DNA of 64,000 bases from NCBI GenBank assembly GCA_023935145.1, contig CM043700.1, positions 102,231,400 to 102,295,399 on the forward strand, given 5' to 3'. A program made the position numbers and the translations under genes. Below, in pieces: positions 31,340-40,892 of this stretch (position 1 is its first letter; the number at the start of each line of letters is the position of its first letter). A model generated the notes under the pieces. It was not told the DNA's origin. It worked only from the letters and a program-made list of their open reading frames with translations, and did no database searches. This DNA comes from Bretschneidera sinensis. Lineage: Eukaryota; Streptophyta; Magnoliopsida; Brassicales; Akaniaceae.

Positions 31340-32090
31340 TTTGGTAAATTAGTGTTTCCTTTGATTAAATCACAATCAAATAAATTAAGCTCAATGTTGG
31401 GCCCAGCTTGGCCCAAAATAGCGGAGTTTCTCTTAGTTAAGACCTGTTAGTTTGGCATCAAGGAGCCCACAAAAGGAACTAGTGGTGATTGGGCCTTAAC
31501 CTAAGAAATCTAAAATGAATATGACTGAAGGCCCGAGGATCAAGTGTAAAGATTCATGTCAGGTGAACTCTTCATCATTCATTTAGGCTTCTTGGATTTA
31601 GCCCTATTCACCACTAGGTTCCAAACCCCTTGGGATACTTAGTGATGAAAAATCCACAATACTTAACTATAAGAAAGCCCATAAAATATTGAAAGGACCA
31701 AAACTAAGGAAGTTTGATTGGAATTTAATTGAAAGAAATTTTCTTTGATTAAATTACAACCAAATGAAATGAGCCCAATTTGTTTCAAAATAGAGGATTT
31801 TCTCTTAGTTGAGATAGTTTGACATCGTTGAGAATCCCATAAGAAGAAACTAATGTTAATTAGGCCTTAACCCAATAAATCTAAAGTGAAAGTGACTGAA
31901 GGACAAAGGATCCAGTGGAATGATCCATGTAAGGGGCAATCTTCATTTTTTCATTTGGGCTTCTTGGGTTTAGTCTAAATCACCATCAAAGTCTAAACCC
32001 TTTGGAAAGCTTGTTGATGCCAAATCCACCACACTTAACCATGAGAAATCCAAAAAAAATTATTGTAATTTAATTAAAGGAAATTTCCTT
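31340..32090 (+). repeat. Leader tandem duplication, internal region 2
   Basis: Two copies with a period near 380 bp, starting near 31372 and 31750, matching the duplicated leader of internal region 1. No open frame is present in the leader. Confidence 0.65.
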
Positions 32091-32299
32091 TATGTTTCTA
32101 TCTCCACCTAATCGGTCTAATTGAGAACTTATCTGCAAGTGAACTTTAATTCATTCATGTGGCCTTTGGATGCAAAACCGAAACCTATTGAAAAAATAAA
32201 GCAATACCACGGGTAAACGAGCATAGCAAAAAAGATTCAGAGCATAAAGAACTCAAAGGTGTCTTTTTCCTTTTCTTTCTTCTTGTAAAAAGTAGCCAT

Positions 32300-33720
32300 A
32301 TGTCCAAGACTAGAAGCCATCTTTTCTCCATTGTGGTACAGATCCTCTAGTGGAAGACTGAGAAAAGGAACTCCTCCGAATCCAGTCTCTCTTATAGTAG
32401 AAGAGCATACCAATAGTTTGGTTTCTAAAAATAGTTTGAGCTCAGACAGAGTAATGGTATAGGAAACAATGGTTGACACCAATGAGATACTCAAGAACGT
32501 AAGCAGTATGTTTGCTGACCTGGCTAAAAGATTGGATGGCATGGAGAAAAAGGTAGCCAGAAAAGAGTCCCAAGGTTCTAAGGATGATTAAGAAGATTTT
32601 TTCTAAGAAGATGAGGAATACCTTCAGGCTAAAGAAAAAAAGAAAGTTGGGTCTGAAATGAAAGCCATTAGTGAGAAATTTGAAAAAATGCAGTGTGCTT
32701 TGAGGAAATTCTAAAGTATAAATGGGTATTTACTTGACATCGCTGGGTTATGTTCCTATTCCAAGATAACTCTATCGCCCAGTTTAAAATGCCTAATACG
32801 AACAGCTTTAAAGGGCCCAGAGACTCCAAGACTCATTTGAGATAGTATGTTGGCTTTCTGAAGCTCTCGGGTTTGAATCCTGAATAGTTAATTGCGCTCT
32901 TCCCTAATTCCCTTACTGGCGTGACACTAAAATGGTACTGTTCTCAAGAGCCCACTACTTTGAGAGAATAGGAAGATATAGCCCAAGCATTTGTGACCCA
33001 ATATATATACAACATCCAGATAGACATCACCATCAGGAATCTAGAAACAACCAAGAAGAAGTCCAATGAGACTTTCTCAGAATTCATCTCTCGTTGAAAG
33101 TAAGGCATCTAAAATTGCCTCTAGACTTGTGGCAAAGGACCAGATCATAATTATGATGAGGAATTTATAGCTGGTGTACATTGAAAGATTTTTTTCCATG
33201 CTCATCGCCAATTTCAAAAAATTTATTAACTCAGGCACTCAAGTGGAAGATTTTATCTTTGAGGGAAAGATCGAGAAGAATACTGGAAGATTTGTGAAGA
33301 AAAATGTTTCCAGCAATAGTAGCACCAAGAAAAATGAAGCGAGTTTTACCGAAATACATAACGTACAATCAAATGTATGGAAAGACTACTCATCGAGATC
33401 CCAGTAGCCAAATAACCACAGCTGCAGCCAGCCTAACCTATTCCAAAACACCACTCAATACAAGAGTCGACCTGAGAAAAAACATAAAGGCCCTGACGAC
33501 TTCACACTTCTTTGGATGAGTTTGTCTCAAGCTCTTGCAAAGCTCACCAAGAAAGATAAACTCCATCTATTTTCAATAAGACATTTATCCAACCCAGTTC
33601 CACCACATTCGGATCTTTCCAAATATTACTACTTCCACCAGTCAGCTGGCCATGATATTGATGTATGTCAAAAACTGAAAAAACAAAATCTAATACCTCA
33701 TTAATAATGGTCTGGAGCCA
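32300..33720 (+). pseudogene. Tat/Ogre-like gag, broken
   Basis: The likely start is ATG 32300. The retrotransposon gag core is readable across several frames at 32800-33180 (LIALFPNSLTGVTLKWY, EDIAQAFVTQYIYNIQIDI, ETFSEFISR), then MLIANFKKFINSG...EDFIFEGKIEKN at 33195-33280. A knuckle-like block YFHQSAGHDIDVCQKLKKQ lies at 33630-33690, the form seen in Tat-lineage gag. Many stops (for example near 32844, 32889 and 32967) rule out function. Confidence 0.8.
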
Positions 33721-33952
33721 CCCAAAGTATCCAAACACACCATGCCCAAATATCTTAACACAACCTCACCAAGCTTCTTGAATATGATTGAGGAATCATC
33801 CACCTCCTTTGACCCCTTCACCCTAATCACCACAATAACCAAACACTACCCTAAATACAAACCTAACCCTAGAGTACCTCAGGAATTTCAAATACAGTGG
33901 GGTCTTAGTAAATGGGATTTGGGATAGTGACAATACAGATGATAAAAAGATA

Positions 33953-34970
33953 GTGGTAGGAACAGTGGCGAGAAAATCACTGACAGATCTGACAAAGATA
34001 AATAGTGTAGCAAAAGCGACAATCAGGGTCGGGAATAGGTCAGTCAGTAAGGGTAGTGGTGACAAAGTAGCAACAACAGTGAAATATAATGGAAAAACTG
34101 TGCGGGATAGCAATAATGAAGATGAAGAAGAGGTGTGTCACTTGACTCGAGGTGGCCGACATTTTAAGCCACCTCACATTGAAACTAACAATCCAAGAAG
34201 AGAAATAAGAGATAAAGAAAGAGTAACAGTAGAGAAAGAAAAAAGAGGAAGCAGACTAAGTGTTAAGACAACTGAAGAAAACACATGCCAATATCTCCAT
34301 TTGGTATTGCTTATATCCTCAAAGAAATACCAGCAAGCTGTACTAGATCATTTGGGTGAAGTAGACATTCTCACAAGTACTTCCCCTAAAGAATTTTTAG
34401 CATTACTTGACGTGTCGAAAAGGAAAAACCCGAATATGACTTTTGGTGACAAGGATATCCTATCGTGTGGGAGAACTCATAATAGTGCAGTATATTTGAC
34501 AACGAAATATTGGGAGAAAATATACCCATGGTGTTGGTGGATAATGGGTCGGCTCTAAATGTTTTGCCCCTGCGAATATCCCAAATCTTAGGGTTTGAGC
34601 CAAATGATTTTCAGCCAAGTAGTCTAACGATCTAGGCCAATAATAATACAAAGTGCATGATAGCCGGGACCGGGAGCTTGAGGTGCCAGCTGGATATGGA
34701 TAATACAGTGATTGATTTCTATGTCATAGACATCGCTGCTTCCTTCAATATGTTGCTAGGCAGGCCATAGCTCCATAACCTAAGGGCGATACTTTCTACC
34801 TTCTATCTGAATATACAGTACAAAGCTGGGAACCAAGTCAAAATCTTGTGCAGGGATGAAGTCGGTATTGCCCCCATGTTTGGTATTCAAGCAGAAGAAA
34901 AGAAACTACATGGCTTTACATTCGAAGAAGTGGCAATGATTGACACGATAGAAACTGACCCTTGCATTAA
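33953..34970 (+). pseudogene. Gypsy aspartic protease region, broken
   Basis: A 201-codon frame at 33953-34558 is basic and Thr/Arg-rich and runs to the protease; the active site reads MVLVDNGSALNVLPL at about 34522-34575 in the neighbouring frame. Downstream blocks (IDIAASFNMLLGRP near 34727-34770) are the usual flap-to-end region. A frameshift separates the first frame from the active site. Confidence 0.75.
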
Positions 34971-35879
34971 CTAGATAATTTTTCATACAATGAAAGGGAT
35001 GAGCTACTTCCCAAGGGTAGGTCTAAGTAAGTATGGGCAAGGAGTGAATGAATTCTCGGACTTCAAACAATAGTTTGGGAAGCAAGGCTTAGGTTATGAA
35101 CTTAGTAACAGCAGCAAGAAGACAATGAGCAAGTTTTGCTTGACTCTGAATGGGCACTTTGTGATGGAAGGGGGGGACTTCCCTTACTGTAGATTCCTTA
35201 AGCCGTGGATGAATAAGTAGACTTAGAAAAGGTAATCAGAATTTGAGATTGATTTTCTTCAATCTCGAATTCTCTAATAAGAAAGCAGTGATAGAAAAGA
35301 AGAAAACATCACCGATAAATGATTGGATCGAGAACTTAGATTGTGAAGCTATAGGCACTATGATGATAAGATAAGGTTAAGCAAGCGATTTCGATCTAAG
35401 TGTGTTGATCATGCCAGTTAATAAGAGCACCAGCAGTAGTTAAGAACCCAATAAGTATCCTCTTATTTTCCTTTTCATAACAAAATCCAGAGTAAGCAAG
35501 GGAATGATGTCCCTGACCCCCTTTTCGAGTCCGGTGATGTACTTATAAAAAAACTGAATGAAATGATTAATGATGTCAAATACTTTGAGTCTTCTTTATA
35601 TAGTGAGAAAACCTTGAATGAAATTAGCCAAAGTCCCCTTTATCAAAGGAGATTGTTGAGTTAGTTGAAAATGAATAAGAAAACATGGACTAACATAAAA
35701 TGGAATAAACTCGAGTCATTGATCTATGCATTAATGAAAATCCATAAGAAATTTGCATTGGCTTAACAATATCTGAAAAAAAAAATAAAAAATAATAATA
35801 ACAAAAAAAAGTGAAAATTTAATAAAACTTTTACTTTAGTACAAAGATGTATTTGCTTGGTCATATGAGGATATATCCA

Positions 35880-37060
35880 GCATTAATCTAAATATTGTAC
35901 AACATAAGATCCCTTTGAACCCAGATGTCGAGCCAGTTAAGCAGAAGTTGAGAAGAATGATAGTTGATTAGTGGTTAAGATCAAATAAGAGATATTCAAG
36001 CAATTACAAGCTGGTTTCTTGATGGCTTCCAAGTATCCTCAATGGGTAGCAAATGTGGTAGGACCTGAATCGGACCAGCCCTAAAGACGACTTTCATTTA
36101 CTTCACATAGATACCCTTGTTGATAATACTGCTGGCAATGCTCTTTTGTCATTTATGGATGGCTATTCCGGATATAATCAGATTCTCATGGCTCTGAAGA
36201 TAGGGAAAAAACTTACCTTCACTACTCAGTGGGGGATTTTTTGCTATAGATGAACGATTCGAGACCTGTCAATCACACAAATTATAAATAGAAAGAAAAG
36301 ATGATAAGATTTACCCAAGTTCACCCCAGAATAGGGCTACGTCCTGCCAAAAGTTTTTTTATTATCAACCTCACAAATCTCTCGTTACGATGTGCACTCA
36401 ATACATAGAGAATATTTATAAGTAACTTGAGATGCCTTAATTAGGGTTTTCGCCCTGCTACAAAACCACGGCTATTCATGGGCTCAAGACCAAACCTTCA
36501 AGGAAAAACCAAGTCCAACTCATGTACATGGCCTGAAAGTTTCAAGGGCGCTGCCCCCTAATCCTCGCCTGCTCACCGAGGAGCGAGACCCCCGTGGTTA
36601 TAAGGGTTCTACAGATCTGGACCCGTTGAAGTATGCACCAAATCTAACAATAAAGTCATTCCATTTGGACTAAAAAATGTTGGGGCAACTTATCAGAGGA
36701 TGGCCATCACCTTTTTGCATGATATGGTCCACAAGGGAGTAGAGGTATATGTGGATGACATGATTGTCAAGTTCAAAAGCAAAAAAGGGCATTAAGATGC
36801 CCTCTAGAAGTTCTTTAATAGAATTCAGAAGTATAACCTATGTTTGAATCCTAAATGGTGTGCTTTTAAAGTCACTATTGATAATCTTCTTGGTTTCATG
36901 GTCAATGAAAAAGGGATTGAGATAGGCCCGAAAAAAGTGATAGCAATTTTGGAAATGTCGGCATTGAAAACACAGCATGAGGATAGAGGAATGGTGTGGA
37001 ATAGATCGACCAATGGTGTGGAATGAACAATGTCAAGAAGTATTTGAGAAAATTAAAGAC
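35880..37060 (+). pseudogene. Gypsy reverse transcriptase, broken and interrupted by a solo LTR
   Basis: RT blocks: LQAGFLMASKYPQWVANVV (near 36004-36060), FHLLHIDTLVDNTAGNALLSFMDGYSGYNQI (near 36090-36185), then after the 399-bp insert VIPFGLKNVGATYQRM (36655-36705) and YVDDMIVKFKSKKGH (36748-36795). The catalytic YVDD is intact. Removing the insert and one target copy rejoins the frame exactly at a conserved position, so the insertion is secondary. The first segment carries indels and stops. Confidence 0.85.
36251..36649 (-). repeat. Solo LTR (399 bp, copia-like) inside the gypsy RT
   Basis: On the minus strand it starts TGTTAGATTTGG and ends GAATCGTTCA, so the ends are TG...CA. Flanks ataga (36246-36250) and ataaa (36650-36654) are a 5-bp target duplication with one mismatch. 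A TATA-like TTATAAATA lies near 36410-36422 (minus strand). It is more GC-rich than its surroundings. No internal sequence or primer site adjoins it, hence a solo LTR. The family differs from the other LTRs in this window. Confidence 0.82.
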
Positions 37061-37588
37061 TATCTCAAAAACTCCTTAATGTTGGTCCCACCCAAATACG
37101 GTCTCTATTTTTGCTGGACTTGTCTATCACTAGCATCTCCATAAGGGCTATGTTAGCTCAAGAAGATAAAGATAGAAAAGAAATGGACATCTACTATCTT
37201 AGTAAAAAAATAAGTGGCTTATGAGTTGAACTATTCTTAAGTAGAAAAGACTTGTCTCGCTCTCATCTAGGCTGCTAAGAAACTCCAACATTATTTTCGG
37301 TCTTTCTACTCTCAGTTAAAAAAAAAAAAAAAAAAACAAGTGGCTTATGAGTGGAACTATTCTTCAGTAGAAAAGACTTGTCTCGCTCTCATCTAGGCCC
37401 CCAAAAAACTCCAGTATTATTTTCGGTCATTTTCTATGAAAGTGATCTCTTGCCTAGATCCTCTAAAACATCTATTTGAAGCGCTAACCTTGAGTGGAAG
37501 GGTGATCAAGTGGATCGTCATTCTCTCCTAATTTGATATTCAGTACATGACCTAAAAATCAATAAATGGGGGGATAATTTCATATTTC

Positions 37589-38130
37589 TTGGAAATTTCC
37601 CATGAAAAAAAAGAGGTTGAAGAGTTCAACCTTCCGGATGGAGGAATTTTGAAAGTTGAAAACTGTAAATGGAAGATGTACTTTGATGGGGTAACCAATC
37701 AGAAAAGTTTTCGGATAAAATTAATGTTAGTTTCTGTAGAAGGAATCGTCATTACCATGTCAATTGGCCTAAATTTTGAGTCCACCAATAATGTAACTAA
37801 GTATGAAGCTTACATTGCTGGTCTAGAAGCACATGCTAAGATTGGGACAAAATAGGTCACATTATATTGGAGATTCCTCCTTAATCATTTTCCAATCTCG
37901 AAGAGAAGAGAAAACCAAAGACAAAAAGATGAAGCGTTATCATAACCATCTTGAGAATCTGGACTAATGTTTCGACAAGGTGTCATTTACTTGCCTGCCT
38001 CAGGCCTAGAATTAGTTTGCTGATGCACTGGCCACTCTAGCTTCAATGTTGGAGATACCTGAAGGGGTTAAAGTAATTCCATTAGTGGTCGAGCAAAAGG
38101 ATAAACCGGCCTATTGTCATCTATCGAGAT
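37589..38130 (+). pseudogene. Gypsy RNase H domain, partly open
   Basis: An 88-codon frame at 37589-37855 has the second, Tat-type RNase H: MYFDGVTNQKSFRIKLMLVS, then INLNFES-like TNNVTKYEAYIAGLEAHAKIG. It is truncated by TAG at 37853-37855. The upstream connection domain (37080-37560) contains a partial tandem duplication: tggcttatgagt...gtagaaaagacttgtctcgctctcatctaggc occurs at about 37212 and again at about 37343. Confidence 0.8.
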
Positions 38131-38239
38131 CCAAGCTCGATCATCCATTAGTTTACCCTGGTATATTAAAATCTAAAATTTCCTACAAAAGGGAAAATTC
38201 TTGGCCAATAGTGAAAAAAAAGACAGACGGGCAAAATAG

Positions 38240-39240
38240 TCACTAGCCTCTCAATTTGTCATTTGTGTTGAAACGCTATATAGGAGATCATTCGATGGGA
38301 TCAACTGCTCTATGTAGATGAAAACACTAGTGAGAAAATCACGATGGAAGTACACAAAAGTACTAGAGGTCCGCACATGAATGGGAGAATACTAGCAAAA
38401 GAGATTCTTCGTTTGCGTTATTGCTTGATTAGCATAGAAACTAATTGTTGTAATTATATGAAGAATTGTTATAAGTGTCTGTTGCATGGAAATTTACAAC
38501 ATTTACTGTCATTATAACTCTTCAACATAACAACACCTTGGCCTTTTGCTACTTGAGGGATAAACATGATTGGCAAAGTATATGCCAAGGCTTACAATGG
38601 TAACGAGTACATTCTAGTGGCAATTGACTATTTCACCAACTGGGTAGAAGCCGCCTCACTTTTCACCTATTTCACACCTTGAATAAGATATGTTGAGTCA
38701 ATGAAAGAATTGAAATCTGGATCACTTTAATGCATTAATGACTTAAGTTTCTAGACATGCCATTTCTCTTTCTTTCTCAAAATATTTTCTTATTACATAA
38801 TGAAAACGCAAGTATATGACATTATTTCAAAGTCTTATTGGACTCCCTATAATAGAGTGTCTTCTTTTCTTCCTTCTAGAGTGCTTCCACTTTACCCCAG
38901 ACCCATGCCAAATAATCATCAGAGACAATGAAGCAAGTTGCAGAAATAGTGTGAGGAATCTGAGTTATGATGCATTTGAACCAAGTACCTCAAATCAACT
39001 CAGTCAACCGTTCGTTCATTAGACAAGTATAATAGCCATGGTATGATTGCAAAATGATTTGTGGTTGCCCATATTGTTTGAGAATCTGCACTAAAGAATT
39101 CTATGAGCAGTGGATGTTACCAACAAGAATCACTCAACCTTTTTTAAAGGTAGACAAGGATAGCCATAAAGATCTTCCACTAGGGCCACACTTGGTGGAT
39201 TTGCAAAACACAGGGTGTGTGAAACTAGTTGAGCCAGCCC
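38240..39240 (+). pseudogene. Gypsy integrase, broken
   Basis: The zinc-binding N-terminus is readable at 38340-38500 (EVHKSTRGPHMNGRILAKEILR, then CCNYMKNCYKCLLHGN) and the first catalytic block at 38565-38660 (GKVYAKAYNGNEYILVAIDYFTNWVEAAS). Beyond about 38680 the frame is lost; only PCQIIIRDNEA (38906-38938) recalls the second catalytic aspartate region. Stops and shifts are frequent. Confidence 0.75.
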
Positions 39241-39339
39241 TCTAGTGAATCTTGCTTAATCAAGAGTTTGCATACCCGGAAGTGTTTTGACTAATAGTCA
39301 GCGTCAGAATTATTTGGAAGAGCCAATATTGACAGTTTA

Positions 39340-39999
39340 TCAAGTAGCCACATCTAAAGAGGAAAATTTTAAACACCGTTTAAAAACTTGAATGGAGCCA
39401 GTAAAGCATGAAGTACTTACCTGAAGTAATAAGGGGCTTCTTGTAAGATAAGAGGTCTCACAGCAACATAAAGCGTCAAGGTCATTAAGAGTGGTGGCTA
39501 AAATGGCACCCATCAGATAAAACCCTTTTTCAATTTGTTTAACCACGTCGAGCAATGTTTTATGGACCTTCAAACTGTGTCCCATCATAAACAATATGAT
39601 CAAGAGGTAGATAAATAGTATATTGTGACGATGGTTAGTGAGATCTTTTACTTCAATTCCAAAAAGTTCAAACGTTAAAGGCACGACATTAAAGTAGTAG
39701 CCCGATAAAAAGGCCTCGGCCTAGGCCTTGGTGATACCAAATAACTCCATGGCAAGTTAAGTGTGATAGTCCGTATGTGGAGGAAGAAAAATTCTATTGG
39801 ACGACTTTCATTGGATGAACATGCAAAATTCCTTATACGTCAAATATAGCTCATCAAAACCAAACCAAAATACATGGGTATCAAGATTCCACCTTGTCGC
39901 AGTTGCCTTCAATAAGTCCCAATCGATTTTAATGCACTTGAGTGGAAAATTTGTGTTAATACTATAGTGAAAGAAATTGTGGAGCTCGATGCCTTTCAC
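39340..39999 (-). pseudogene. Antisense ORF between pol and the 3' LTR of the gypsy element
   Basis: Two open segments, 39999-39808 and 39684-39340, lie in the same minus-strand frame. The first contains RWNLDTHVFWFGFDELYLTY, wording that resembles plant-mobile-domain/DUF7745-type proteins of plant elements; the second has AILATTLNDLDALCCC followed by a hydrophobic tail. Stops lie between the segments. The orientation is opposite to gag-pol. Antisense genes at this place are known in some Tat-lineage elements such as Grande. The family assignment is from memory of motif wording. Confidence 0.5.
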
Positions 40000-40489
40000 G
40001 TTGCCAGCTTAGTGTACCAATTGAGCTGAGATAGCTTCAATGGCCATTTCATTTGAAGAAGTAAGGAAGAAATATTGTGGAGAAGTTGTGAAGCTTCATT
40101 CTTAGAACTACTAGAGGATGTGTACCAAATGAGAGGAAATGTTGGGTTTAAACGCAAATTTCGAGTCAAATAAAATTAAGTGGTCAAAGAATAAGCCATT
40201 AAAAGCCAAAGTAGAGTAAGGTGTGCAAATCAATGACTACTTTCTAGGGTTTTGTAAAAGTTTATCTTTAGAAATAAAAGTTTTTTTAAAAAAAAAAAAA
40301 CAAAAAACCTTAACTATCACGTGATCTCTTCATCAAATTTTAAAGTAAAATGACATCTCTTACACACTTTGTTCTTTCTTTTTCAAAACCTTATAATTGA
40401 ATAAAGAAGAATCTTAAATTCCATGACTTGACTCAGGCCCAAGTTTTTTTGAGATTTAAAAAATTTGAATAAATAGACTTTGCAAAACC

Positions 40490-40685
40490 AATAGGTAAAA
40501 ACCCTTACAGTAGACAAAATCACACCAAAGTCCTTGTCAATAGGCAAAACCAAAGTCTTCATCAGCAAACAAACCCAAAGTTTTCATTAGCAGGTAAACC
40601 CAAAGTCCTCGTCAGCAGAAAAACCAAAGTCCTCAAAACCAAACAAACCAAAGTCCTCATCAGCAGGAAAACCCAAGCAGGCACC
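40490..40685. repeat. Minisatellite before LTR3
   Basis: Six to eight copies of the aaagtcctcgtcagcaggcaaa-like word seen in the much longer array at 17055-17940. It lies between the antisense ORF and the 3' LTR. Confidence 0.75.
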
Positions 40686-40879
40686 AGTCAATCCAGAAGT
40701 ATCGCACAAGTGAATGGATGCCAGCTCCGTCACTTTAAGTATGTATCATTCTCATGGGTGTTCCCATGGTAGCAAGTTTACTTTTATGCACGCATTGCAT
40801 ATTTGTTGTTCCAAAATTTTGATATGAAACATTGGTCCCTTACAACCTTTGATTGAAACTCTCGAAGGAGTTCCAATCG

Positions 40880-40892
40880 AAGGGAGGCAAAT
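40880..40892 (+). promoter_or_regulatory. Polypurine tract before gypsy LTR3
   Basis: The purine-rich aagggaggcaaat directly precedes TGTAGACACC. The equivalent before LTR2 (aatggggataaaa at 18135-18147) is also purine-rich. Confidence 0.7.

Noticed and set aside
36580..36640. GC-rich segment as part of a tRNA or rRNA gene
   Set aside because: No tRNA boxes or rRNA words; it lies inside a solo LTR with clear TG/CA ends.
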